Below, piece after piece: positions 45,001 to 53,173 of a stretch of 64,000 nt of DNA. Position 1 is the first letter of the stretch; every line of letters starts with the position of its first letter. The position numbers were made by a program, and so were the translations under genes. Under the pieces are notes generated by a model. That model was not told where the DNA came from. It saw only the letters and a list, made by a program, of their open reading frames with translations, and ran no database searches. The DNA comes from Streptomyces sp. SPB162 (lineage in GTDB: Bacteria > Actinomycetota > Actinomycetes > Streptomycetales > Streptomycetaceae), in contig NZ_JAQFII010000001.1 in the NCBI RefSeq assembly GCF_029504575.1, positions 3,355,001 through 3,419,000 of the forward strand. The letters are read 5' to 3'.

Positions 45001-45033
45001 CTTCCCCACCCAACGTCCGCCGGTCGGGCCTCA

Positions 45034-45474
45034 CTACAGCTGTGCGAGCTTCTCCAGGACCGGCGCCGCGGCGCGCAGCAGGGCGCGCTCGTCGTCGTCC
45101 AGCCCTTCGGTGAGCTGCGCCAGCCACACGTTGCGCTTGCGGCGGCTCTCCGCGAGCATCGCCTCGGCCTGCTCCGTCTGGCTGACGACCACCTGCCGGC
45201 GGTCGTCGGGGTGCGGGTCCCGGCGGACGAGGTCCTTGGCCTCCAGCATCGCGACGATGCGCGTCATGGAGGGCGGCTGCACGTGCTCCTTGCGCGCCAG
45301 CTCACCGGGAGTGGCGGAGCCGCAGCGGGCGAGGGTGCCCAGCACGGACATCTCGGTCGGGCTGAGCGACTCGTCCACCCGCTGGTGGCGCAGTCGCCGC
45401 GACAGTCGCATCACTGCGGAACGCAGAGAGTTCACTGCGGCGCGGTCGTCCTCGGACAGTTCGGTCACATTCAT
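45034..45474 (-). CDS. MarR family transcriptional regulator
   Basis: A 146-residue winged-helix repressor. The DNA-binding region reads LSPTEMSVLGTLARCG, then ATPGELARKEHVQPPSMTRI and the wing LVRRDPHPDDRRQVVV. It heads an operon with the MFS transporter and thpR, and it is divergent from the small gene at 45515, with a MarR-type palindrome in the 40-base gap. Autoregulation is likely. The ligand is unknown. Confidence 0.9.
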   Translation of the reverse strand: MNVTELSEDDRAAVNSLRSAVMRLSRRLRHQRVDESLSPTEMSVLGTLARCGSATPGELARKEHVQPPSMTRIVAMLEAKDLVRRDPHPDDRRQVVVSQTEQAEAMLAESRRKRNVWLAQLTEGLDDDERALLRAAAPVLEKLAQL

Positions 45475-45486
45475 TAGGGTAGCTCA

Positions 45487-45503
45487 TTACCTAGGCTAAG
45501 TAA
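45487..45503. promoter_or_regulatory. MarR-type operator TTACCTAGGCTAAGTAA
   Basis: This 17-bp near-palindrome has 14 symmetric positions and lies between the MarR start (45474) and the divergent gene (45515). It is the probable binding site of the MarR protein and would control both directions. Confidence 0.6.
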
Positions 45504-45514
45504 ACCTCACCCAT

Positions 45515-45763
45515 ATGAGTGAGTTAGCGCCGGAAAACGACCGGGGAACCGCACCTGCCGAGGACCTTTGGCGTATGGCATCGCGAGTGCTCAGCCTGCG
45601 CATAGACGCCGACCTGCTGGATCGGCTCCGTGACCACGCCGCCAAATGCGGAACGAGCGTCCAGGACTACGTGGTCCGGACGCTCGTTCGCGACGACTTC
45701 GACGAGCGGTTCAAAACCGCCGTCGATGAGACGGAGCGCTTCTACGCGGCTCCGCCGGGGTGA
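45515..45763 (+). CDS. Small RHH-like protein with TTA codon
   Basis: An 82-residue protein. The segment SRVLSLRIDADLLDRLRDHAAKCGTSVQDYVVRTLVRDDFDERF is shown here only by its key parts: a beta strand near VLSLRID followed by two helices, as in ribbon-helix-helix proteins. No partner toxin follows. Codon 4 is TTA (45524-45526), so translation needs the bldA tRNA and is likely developmentally timed. The MarR operator lies just upstream. Confidence 0.75.
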   Translation: MSELAPENDRGTAPAEDLWRMASRVLSLRIDADLLDRLRDHAAKCGTSVQDYVVRTLVRDDFDERFKTAVDETERFYAAPPG

Positions 45764-45838
45764 CACCACCCCGAATCATGCAGGTCAGGCCGGGCTCTAT
45801 CGGGCCGGGCCGTACCTGTCCGGCCAGGTCAGGCCGAC

Positions 45839-47293
45839 TTATGTCAGGCCCAGGGCCGGCATCAGGTAGTAGAAGCCGAAGACCGCGGCGACCACGTAGA
45901 GGGCCACCGGCACCTCACGGCCGCGTCCCGCGGCCAGCCGCAGCACGCAGAAGCTGATGAAGCCGATGCCGATGCCGTTGGTGATGGAGTACGTGAACGG
46001 CATCAGCACCATCGTCAGGAACGCCGGGACGGCGATCGTGAAGTCGCTCCAGTCGATGTCCCGCACGCTGTTCGCCAGGATCAGGAAGCCGACCGCAATC
46101 AGCGCGGGGGTGGCCGCCTGGGCCGGGACCATCGTGGCGAGCGGCGTGAAGAACAGCGCGAGCACGAACATCAGGCCGGTGACGATGCTCGCGAGGCCCG
46201 TCCTCGCACCCTCCCCGACACCCGCCGTGGACTCCACGAAGCAGGTGTTGGCAGAGCTGGAGGTGGCGCCGCCGAGGGCGGTGGCGATGCCGTCGACCAT
46301 CAGCACCTTGTTCATCCCGGGCAGGTCGCCCTTCTCGTCCAGCAGGTGCGCCTCGTCGCTGACGCCGAGGATCGTGCCCATGGCGTCGAAGAAGCACGAC
46401 AGCAGCACGGTGAAGACGAACAGCACGCCGGTCAGGATGCCGACCTGGCCGAAGCCGCCGAAGAGGCTGACGTTGCCGATGAGGCCGAAGTCCGGGCTGG
46501 CCACCGGGTTGCCGGGCCACGCGGGGACGGTCAGCCCCCAGGCCTCGCCGGGGATGTCCGTGACCGCGTCGATGACCAGGGCCAGCACCGTCATCGCGAC
46601 GATGCTGATCAGGATCGCGCCCGGCACCTTGCGGATGATCAGGGCCAGCGTCAGCAGCACGCCCAGGATGAAGACCAGCACCGGCCAGCCGTTGAGGTGG
46701 CCGTCCGAGCCCAGCTGCAGCGGGACGGTGGTGTGGGCGGCGTCCGGGATGCGGGTGACGAATCCCGAGTCGACCAGGCCGATCAGCAGGATGAACAGGC
46801 CGATGCCGATCGCGATGCCCTTGCGCAGCCCCAGCGGCACCGCGCTCATCACGCGCTCCCGCAGCCCGGTGGCGACCAGCAGCATGATCGCGAAACCGGC
46901 CAGGACGACCATGCCCATCGCGTCCGGCCAGCTCATCCTGGGTGCGAGCTGCAGGGCGACGACGGTGTTCACCCCGAGGCCGGCCGCGAGCGCGATCGGC
47001 ACGTTGCCTATGACACCCATCAGGAGCGTCGTCAGGGCGGCGGTCAGCACGGTGGCGGTGACCAGCTGGCCACCGTCCAGGTGGTGACCGTACTTGTCCG
47101 CACCCGAGCTGAGAATGATCGGGTTGAGCACGATGATGTAAGCCATCGCGAAGAAGGTGGCGAGCCCTCCCCGAACCTCGCGGGAGATCGAGGATCCCCG
47201 TTCGGAGATCCGGAAGAAGCGGTCCAGCCCATTGTGGGGCGGCACGGGGGACAGATTCTGGGCGTCGACCGGAGCGGTGGCCGAGGGGGACAT
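45839..47293 (-). CDS. NCS2 purine permease, AzgA-like
   Basis: A 484-residue membrane protein with about 12-14 helices. GGLATFFAMAYIIVLNP and the motif GLGVNTVVALQL near helix 3 mark the AzgA-type hypoxanthine/guanine/adenine permeases. ANTCFVESTAGVGEGARTGL contains the conserved Glu. The N-terminus LDRFFRISERGSSISREVRG is typical of the group. AGAGGAC precedes ATG 47293. An inverted repeat lies in the leader. Proton-coupled uptake of purine bases is expected. Confidence 0.88.
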   Translation of the reverse strand: MSPSATAPVDAQNLSPVPPHNGLDRFFRISERGSSISREVRGGLATFFAMAYIIVLNPIILSSGADKYGHHLDGGQLVTATVLTAALTTLLMGVIGNVPIALAAGLGVNTVVALQLAPRMSWPDAMGMVVLAGFAIMLLVATGLRERVMSAVPLGLRKGIAIGIGLFILLIGLVDSGFVTRIPDAAHTTVPLQLGSDGHLNGWPVLVFILGVLLTLALIIRKVPGAILISIVAMTVLALVIDAVTDIPGEAWGLTVPAWPGNPVASPDFGLIGNVSLFGGFGQVGILTGVLFVFTVLLSCFFDAMGTILGVSDEAHLLDEKGDLPGMNKVLMVDGIATALGGATSSSANTCFVESTAGVGEGARTGLASIVTGLMFVLALFFTPLATMVPAQAATPALIAVGFLILANSVRDIDWSDFTIAVPAFLTMVLMPFTYSITNGIGIGFISFCVLRLAAGRGREVPVALYVVAAVFGFYYLMPALGLT

Positions 47294-47322
47294 GTGGGTC
47301 CTCTAATTTGTGCGTTCGTACG

Positions 47323-47354
47323 ACTGAAACCAGTCACCGGGGGACTGTTTCAGT
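47323..47354. promoter_or_regulatory. Inverted repeat upstream of the purine permease
   Basis: ACTGAAACCAGTC and GACTGTTTCAGT pair with one bulged base around a seven-base centre, beginning 30 bases upstream of ATG 47293. It may be an operator or a leader hairpin. It does not show the conserved core of a purine riboswitch. Confidence 0.45.
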
Positions 47355-47457
47355 ATGAACAAACCAATGATCGTCCGCTATCTCCGCGCGTAGACCCATG
47401 CGGCGACCGGCCGCACCCCACCAGGAGGCAGCTCCCGACACCCCGTACCCTGACCGC

Positions 47458-47733
47458 ATGAGCAAGTGGAAAGCCACCCACGAGACGCCCGAGCCGCTGG
47501 AAGCGAACGACGTCGCGACCGTCCTCGTCGGCACGGCCGTCTGGTTCGTGCTCTTCATCGGGCAGCTCCCCTTCTACGGCTGGTACGCCGACCACGGCCA
47601 CACCTGGTGGATCTGGACCTGCCTCGCCGGCACCCTGCTCGGCCTCTTCGGCCTCTGGTACGTCCGGGCGCGCAACACCGCCTTGCTCAGGGACGCGCAG
47701 AGCGCGCAAAGCACCCAACAGAACGTCCAGTGA
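47458..47733 (+). CDS. DUF2530 membrane protein
   Basis: A 91-residue protein with two membrane helices (VLVGTAVWFVLFIGQLPFYG and WIWTCLAGTLLGLFGLWYV) and the conserved early PLEANDVATVLVGTAVW of the actinobacterial DUF2530 family. Its function is unknown. The P-type ATPase gene follows after 79 bases. Confidence 0.82.
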   Translation: MSKWKATHETPEPLEANDVATVLVGTAVWFVLFIGQLPFYGWYADHGHTWWIWTCLAGTLLGLFGLWYVRARNTALLRDAQSAQSTQQNVQ

Positions 47734-47812
47734 ACGCGCCGCACGCCACCCCGTAGCCCGAAACGCTCCGTCCGGCGGGTGAACCGGGGGATGCACACGT
47801 AGCGTCGGTGCC

Positions 47813-50194
47813 ATGACGGATCGCACGGACAACCGGGTCGTTGCCCGCAACGCCGGCCTGACGAGCGGTGAGGTCGCCGAGCGGGTGGCCCGGGGCGAGG
47901 TGAACGACGTTCCGATGCGGTCGTCGCGGTCGGCCACCGAGATCGTCAAGGCCAACGTCTTCACCCGGTTCAACGCCATCATCGGCGTGCTCTTCCTCGT
48001 CATCCTCGTGGTCGGCCCCATCCAGGACGGCCTCTTCGGATTCGTCATCGTCGCCAACACGGCGATCGGCATCTTCCAGGAGATGCGCGCGAAGAGGACC
48101 CTCGACAACCTCGCCGTCATCGGCGAGTCCAAGCCCACCGTGCGCCGTGACGGGGAGGCCGTCGAGATCCACACCTCCGCGATCGTGCTCGGCGACCTCA
48201 TCGAACTGGGCCCGGGCGACAAGGCCCTCGTCGACGGCGAGGTCGTCGAGGCCGAGGGGCTGGAGATCGACGAGTCCCTGCTCACCGGCGAGGCCGACCC
48301 GGTGCTGAAGAAGGCGGGCGACCGCGTCATGTCCGGCAGCTTCGTCGTCGCGGGCGGTGGCGCGTTCACCGCCACCAAGGTCGGCCGGGAGGCGTACGCC
48401 GCGCAGCTCGCCGAGGAGGCGTCCCGCTTCACCCTCGTCGACTCGGAACTGCGCAACGGCATCAGCCGGATCCTCAAGTACGTGACGTGGATGATGGTTC
48501 CGACCGCGATCGGCCTGGTCATCAGCCAGCTCGTGCTCGAGAAGCACGACTGGCACGAGGCGGTGCGCCGTACGGTCGCCGGGATCGTCCCCATGGTCCC
48601 CGAGGGGCTGGTGCTGCTGACCTCCGTCGCCTTCGCGATCGGCGTCATCCGGCTCGGCCGCAAGCAGTGCCTGGTGCAGGAGCTCCCCGCCATCGAGGGC
48701 TTGGCGCGCGTCGACGTCGTCTGCCTCGACAAGACCGGCACCCTCACCGAGGGCGGCATGGACGTCACCGGCCTGCGGCTGCTCGACGGCGCCGAGAAGC
48801 CGTACGTCCGGCAGGCGCTCGGCGCGCTGGGCGCCGCCGACCCGCGGCCCAACGCCAGCCTCCAGGCGATCGTCGACGCCTACCCGACGTCGGTGAACGG
48901 GGACCGCTGGCACTGCAGCGAGTCGCTGCCCTTCTCCTCCGCGCGCAAGTACAGCGGCGCCGCCTTCGACGAGCCCGGCGGCACCAGCAGCACCTGGCTG
49001 CTCGGCGCACCCGACGTCCTGCTGCCCGACGGCCACAGCGCCCTCGCCGACATCGACGAACTCAACGACCAGGGCCTGCGCGTGCTGCTGCTCGCGCGCA
49101 CCCACCGCGCGCTCGACGATCCGTCCCTCGCCTCCGACGTCGCACCGCAGGGCCTGGTCGTCCTCGAACAGCGGCTGCGCCCCGACGCCGCCGACACCCT
49201 GCGGTACTTCGAGGAGCAGGGCGTCCACGCCAAGATCATCTCTGGTGACAACGCCATCTCGGTCGGCGCGGTCGCCGGAAAGCTCGGACTGCCCGGCGCC
49301 GAGCGGCCGGTCGACGCCCGCCGGCTGCCCACCGACCGGGACGCGATGGCCGAGGTCCTGGAGGACGGCGCCGTCTTCGGCCGGGTCACCCCGCAGCAGA
49401 AGCGCGACATGGTCGCCGCGCTCCAGTCCCGGGGCCACAACGTCGCGATGACCGGCGACGGCGTCAACGACGTACTCGCCCTGAAGGACGCCGACATCGG
49501 GGTCTCCATGGGCTCGGGGTCCGAGGCGACCCGGGCCGTCGCGCAGATCGTGCTGCTCAACAACAGCTTCGCCACGCTGCCTTCGGTGGTCGCCGAGGGC
49601 CGGCGCGTCATCGGGAACATCACCCGGGTGGCGACGCTCTTCCTCACGAAGACCGTCTACTCGGTGCTGCTGGCGCTGCTCGTCGTCTTCTGGCAGGTGC
49701 CGTATCCGTTCCTGCCCCGCCATCTGACGCTGCTGTCCACCCTGACCATCGGCGTCCCGGCGTTCTTCCTCGCGCTCGCCCCCAACAAGGAGCGGGCGAA
49801 ACCGCATTTCGTGCGGCGGGTGATGCGGTACTCGGCGCCCGCGGGCGTCATCTGCGCGGTGGCGACGTTCGGCGAGTACCTGCTGGCACGCCACCACTAC
49901 ACCGGCGACGGAGCGCTGGACGCCGAGACCAGCAACGCCACCCTCACCCTGTTCCTGATCTCCCTGTGGGTACTGGCCATCGTCGCCCGCCCCTACACGC
50001 TGTGGCGGATCTGCCTGGTGCTGGCGATGGCCGCGGGCTTCCTGATCGTGCTGGTCACGCCCTGGTTGCAGGACTTCTTCGCGCTCAAACTGGTGGGGAC
50101 GGAGGGTCCGTGGGTGGGGGTGGGTGTCGCCCTCGCGGCCGGACTCGTCCTGGAGTTCGTCTGGCGAACGCTCCGCGTCCACGACGGCGACTGA
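47813..50194 (+). CDS. Cation P-type ATPase, CtpE-like
   Basis: A 793-residue membrane pump. DKTGTLTEG carries the phosphorylated Asp306, TGEADP is the actuator motif, and TGDGVNDVLALKDADIGV is the hinge motif. The membrane motif PEGLVLLTS after helix 4 is that of the CtpE/MgtA-like group rather than of heavy-metal pumps (no CPC). About eight to ten helices are seen, with no N-terminal metal-binding domain. By analogy with mycobacterial CtpE, Ca2+ is the likely ion, but this is inference. Confidence 0.9.
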   Translation: MTDRTDNRVVARNAGLTSGEVAERVARGEVNDVPMRSSRSATEIVKANVFTRFNAIIGVLFLVILVVGPIQDGLFGFVIVANTAIGIFQEMRAKRTLDNLAVIGESKPTVRRDGEAVEIHTSAIVLGDLIELGPGDKALVDGEVVEAEGLEIDESLLTGEADPVLKKAGDRVMSGSFVVAGGGAFTATKVGREAYAAQLAEEASRFTLVDSELRNGISRILKYVTWMMVPTAIGLVISQLVLEKHDWHEAVRRTVAGIVPMVPEGLVLLTSVAFAIGVIRLGRKQCLVQELPAIEGLARVDVVCLDKTGTLTEGGMDVTGLRLLDGAEKPYVRQALGALGAADPRPNASLQAIVDAYPTSVNGDRWHCSESLPFSSARKYSGAAFDEPGGTSSTWLLGAPDVLLPDGHSALADIDELNDQGLRVLLLARTHRALDDPSLASDVAPQGLVVLEQRLRPDAADTLRYFEEQGVHAKIISGDNAISVGAVAGKLGLPGAERPVDARRLPTDRDAMAEVLEDGAVFGRVTPQQKRDMVAALQSRGHNVAMTGDGVNDVLALKDADIGVSMGSGSEATRAVAQIVLLNNSFATLPSVVAEGRRVIGNITRVATLFLTKTVYSVLLALLVVFWQVPYPFLPRHLTLLSTLTIGVPAFFLALAPNKERAKPHFVRRVMRYSAPAGVICAVATFGEYLLARHHYTGDGALDAETSNATLTLFLISLWVLAIVARPYTLWRICLVLAMAAGFLIVLVTPWLQDFFALKLVGTEGPWVGVGVALAAGLVLEFVWRTLRVHDGD

Positions 50195-50232
50195 CACCCA
50201 CGCCCCCACTCCCACCCCGCTCCCGCGAGGGT

Positions 50233-51072
50233 CTACTGCACGAAAGCGGCGGCGTTCTCGGCGGCCCACACCGCGAACGGGCGCGCCGGGTGGCCGGTCA
50301 GCTCGTCGACCCCGGTGGTGAGGTCGACCGGGTTGCCGTCACGGGAGCGCCAGTACGCGAGCAGTCCGTCGGCGAACGCGGCGGGCACGTGGTCCGCCAT
50401 CTCCGCCTTCCAGACCTCGGGGGTGATGGCGTCGACCGCGAAGGGCCGGCCGGTGGCACGGGCGAGCACATCGATCTGCTCGGCGAAGGTGAACGACTCG
50501 GCGCCGGTCAGGGTGTACGCACCGCCGCGCAGCGCCGGGTCCTTCAGGACGGCGACCGCCGCTTCGGCGATGTCCGCCTCGTGGATGGCGTCGGTATGCG
50601 CGCCGGGGTACGGCAGGCTCACCGTGCCGGTGGTCTTCAGCTGCCAGGACCAGTAGAACGCGTTGCTCGCGAACGCGCTGGGCCGCAGGAACGTGCACGG
50701 CAGGGCGGAGGAGGCGAGGGCGTCCTCGACCTCCAGGTGCTGCCGGGCGATGGGGTCGTTCTTCGCGTCGGGGCTGAGCACGGCGGACGAGGAGAGCAGC
50801 ACCACGTGCTGCACTCCCGCGTCGTTGGCGATCTTGATGAACTCCTCGATGTGCGAGGGGTTGGCGTACAGGAACACGGAGTCGACGCCGGCCAGGGCGT
50901 CGGGGAACGTATGTGGTTCCGCGAGGCTCAGCTTCACGTCGGGTACGCCGTCCGGCAGGACGAGTTCGTCGGGATCGCCGGACGCGGCCCGGACTGTGAA
51001 GCCCTGTTCGTGCAGGAGGCCGATGAGCGTGGTGCCGACGCGTCCGCGGCTTCCGGTGACGAGGATGGTCAT
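50233..51072 (-). CDS. NmrA-like NAD(P)-binding oxidoreductase
   Basis: A 279-residue atypical short-chain dehydrogenase. The Rossmann start is MTILVTGSRGRVGTTLIG, followed by FLYANPSHIEEFIKIANDAG and VLLSSSAV; the YxxxK pair is lost, as in NmrA/quinone-reductase-like proteins. ATG 51072 begins the fold. It lies downstream of the DHA2 exporter on the same strand, 71 bases away. Redox sensing or detoxification is possible. Confidence 0.85.
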   Translation of the reverse strand: MTILVTGSRGRVGTTLIGLLHEQGFTVRAASGDPDELVLPDGVPDVKLSLAEPHTFPDALAGVDSVFLYANPSHIEEFIKIANDAGVQHVVLLSSSAVLSPDAKNDPIARQHLEVEDALASSALPCTFLRPSAFASNAFYWSWQLKTTGTVSLPYPGAHTDAIHEADIAEAAVAVLKDPALRGGAYTLTGAESFTFAEQIDVLARATGRPFAVDAITPEVWKAEMADHVPAAFADGLLAYWRSRDGNPVDLTTGVDELTGHPARPFAVWAAENAAAFVQ

Positions 51073-51143
51073 GTCGTGGTCCTTCCGGGTCCGGGCGCCC
51101 GGTGCGGGCGCCCCAGAGGGTGGTGTGGTGCGGGGACGGTTCG

Positions 51144-52574
51144 TCAGTGGTGGTCGTCGGGCTGGGCGTTGCGCGGCATGAGCCACACGAGGCCGATGCT
51201 GAGGAGCGCGACGCAGGCGACGACGATCAGGCTGTAGGTCATGGCGTGGGCCTCGTCGTCGGAGGCGAGGGTCTTGAAGTAGACCGTGGTGACGACGGCG
51301 GCGCCGATGGCGTTGGCGAGCTGCTGGACGGCGCTGAGGGAGCCGCTGGCGCTGCCGGCTTCCGAGGGGTCGATGTCGCCGATGGTGACGTCGTAGATGG
51401 TGCCGAAGCAGGTGCCCATGCCGACGCCGATGATCAGGATCGGGGTGAGCAGCGACCAGGTGCCGAGGTCGGTGCCGTAGGCGTGGACGAGGGCGAGCAG
51501 CCAGCCGGTGCCGACCAGGGTGATCAGCAGGCCGATGAGGACGAGGTTGCGTCCGAGCTTGCCGACGAGCTGATAGCAGGCGATGGAGGCGACGACGATG
51601 CCGGCGGCGACGGGGGCGAGGCCGAGCGCGGCGCGCATCGGGGAGTAGCCGAGGCCGTTCTGCAGGAAGAGCGAGAGGACGAAGAGCAGGCCGGCGTTGG
51701 CGGCGAAGAAGACGATGCCGAGGATGAGGCCGGAGGTGAAGCCGCGGTTCTTGAGCAGCGACGGCTGGATGAGCGGGGCGGCGGCGGTGCGCTGGCGGTG
51801 GCAGAACAGGCCGAAGAAGACCAGGCCGGCGGCGAGGGAGACGAACGGGACGAGGGTCCAGCCGTTGGAGGAGCCCTCGATCAGGCCGTAGAGCAGCCCG
51901 AGCATGGTGCCGGCGAGCAGGCCGGAGCCGATGCCGTCGACGGCGGTGGCGGAGTCGCCGGTGTCCTTCGGCAGGAGCCGGACGGCGGCGACGATCGCGA
52001 GGCCGCCGAGGACGATGTTGATGAGGAACATGGAGCGCCAGCCGGCGCCGAAGAGGTCGGCGTCGATGAGGAAGCCGGCGAGGATCGGGCCGCCGACGGC
52101 GGAGATGCCGAGGGTCGGGCCGAAGGCGCTGAACGCCTTGCCGATCTGGTCGCGCGGGAAGACGGCACCGAGGATGCCGAAGCCCTGCGGGATCAGCAGG
52201 GCGCCGAAGGCACCCTGGACGAGGCGGGCGACGATGATCGAGGCGGGGCTGAAGGAGAGGCCGCAGGCGATGGAGGCGACGGTGAACCCGGTGAGGCCGA
52301 TGAGGAAGACGCGGCGGCGGCCGAACTTGTCGCCGAGGCGGCCGCCGACGACGAGCAGGACACCGAGGGCGAGGGCGTAGGCGGCGCCGAGCCACTGGAT
52401 GAGGGCGGCGCCCCCGTTCAGGTCCTTGCTGATGGTGGGGGCGGCGATGTTGGTGATCGTCGCGTCCAGGAGGTCCAGGACGTCGGCGATGAGGATGACG
52501 GCGAGGATGGCCCACCGCCGGTTCGGGGAGACGGTCTCGGGGACCGTCGCAGGGGGAAGTGTGAGTGTGGACAT
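51144..52574 (-). CDS. DHA2-type MFS drug exporter
   Basis: A 476-residue transporter with 14 membrane segments. DVLDLLDATITNIAAPTI in helix 1 and GGRLGDKFGRRRVFL after helix 2 (motif A) are typical of EmrB/QacA. GFGILGAVFPRDQIGKAFSA is the central motif. ATG 52574 is divergent from a MarR gene at 52683 that probably represses it. The substrate is unknown. Confidence 0.92.
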   Translation of the reverse strand: MSTLTLPPATVPETVSPNRRWAILAVILIADVLDLLDATITNIAAPTISKDLNGGAALIQWLGAAYALALGVLLVVGGRLGDKFGRRRVFLIGLTGFTVASIACGLSFSPASIIVARLVQGAFGALLIPQGFGILGAVFPRDQIGKAFSAFGPTLGISAVGGPILAGFLIDADLFGAGWRSMFLINIVLGGLAIVAAVRLLPKDTGDSATAVDGIGSGLLAGTMLGLLYGLIEGSSNGWTLVPFVSLAAGLVFFGLFCHRQRTAAAPLIQPSLLKNRGFTSGLILGIVFFAANAGLLFVLSLFLQNGLGYSPMRAALGLAPVAAGIVVASIACYQLVGKLGRNLVLIGLLITLVGTGWLLALVHAYGTDLGTWSLLTPILIIGVGMGTCFGTIYDVTIGDIDPSEAGSASGSLSAVQQLANAIGAAVVTTVYFKTLASDDEAHAMTYSLIVVACVALLSIGLVWLMPRNAQPDDHH

Positions 52575-52621
52575 GAGAGCTGGTCTTTCGGAGAGGAGGG
52601 CGCGGTCGTTGCCGCGTAGGA

Positions 52622-52660
52622 TGCAACCGCGGCGATCAGATTGCGCCGCGCAGATGTTGC
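52622..52660. promoter_or_regulatory. Composite inverted repeat between DHA2 exporter and marR
   Basis: CGCGGCG (52628-52634) and CGCCGCG (52644-52650) flank a nine-base centre, and GCAAC (52623-52627) and GTTGC (52656-52660) form an outer pair with nearly equal spacing. It is a candidate MarR operator in the 108-base divergent region. Confidence 0.4.
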
Positions 52661-52682
52661 GTCACACACATAAACTTGGAGC

Positions 52683-53159
52683 ATGAAGGACCCGATGTCA
52701 AGCCGAAAAGAACTGCTCGCCCGAATCGCCGACGAGAGCCAGCGCCACTACGCCGCCTGGACGGTCTTCAACCAGGCCATGGCCGACCACCTCGGCCTGC
52801 ACCCCACCGACCTTCAGTGCCTGGGTCTGCTCGGCATGGAGCCGGAGCCGCTCAGCACCGGACGGATCGCCCAGCTGACCGGCCTCACGGCCGGCTCCGC
52901 GACCCGGCTCGTCGACCGCCTGGAGAAGGCCCGCCTCGTCGTCAGGACCGCCGATCCCGGCGACCGCAGGCGCGCCCTGGTCGCCCTCGCGCCGGAGGCG
53001 ATGGCCAGGTTCGCGGAGGCCTGGGACGAGCCCGGCGAGGCCTTCACGGAACTGCTCGACGGGTACAGCGACCGCGACCTCGACGTCATCGCCGACTTCC
53101 TGGGCCGCGCCACCGAAGTGGGGCGGACCCAGGCGGCCAGGCTCACCTCAGGTCGTTGA
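52683..53159 (+). CDS. MarR family transcriptional regulator
   Basis: A 158-residue winged-helix protein. LHPTDLQCLGLLGMEPEPLS leads to TGRIAQLTGLTAGSATRLVD and the wing VRTADPGDRRRALVALA. It is divergent from the DHA2 exporter and NmrA-like genes, an arrangement that points to ligand-responsive control of efflux. ATG 52683 is chosen; an in-frame ATG at 52695 is also possible. Confidence 0.9.
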   Translation: MKDPMSSRKELLARIADESQRHYAAWTVFNQAMADHLGLHPTDLQCLGLLGMEPEPLSTGRIAQLTGLTAGSATRLVDRLEKARLVVRTADPGDRRRALVALAPEAMARFAEAWDEPGEAFTELLDGYSDRDLDVIADFLGRATEVGRTQAARLTSGR

Positions 53160-53173
53160 ACCCTCCGTAAGCC

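Noticed and set aside
45487..45508. Possible DmdR iron box around TAGGCTAA
   Set aside because: Only the central bases match the 19-bp iron box and the outer arms do not. The site fits a MarR palindrome better and sits next to a MarR gene.
47294..47457. Purine riboswitch upstream of the permease
   Set aside because: The leader has a bulged hairpin but no three-way junction or conserved loop sequences of the purine aptamer.
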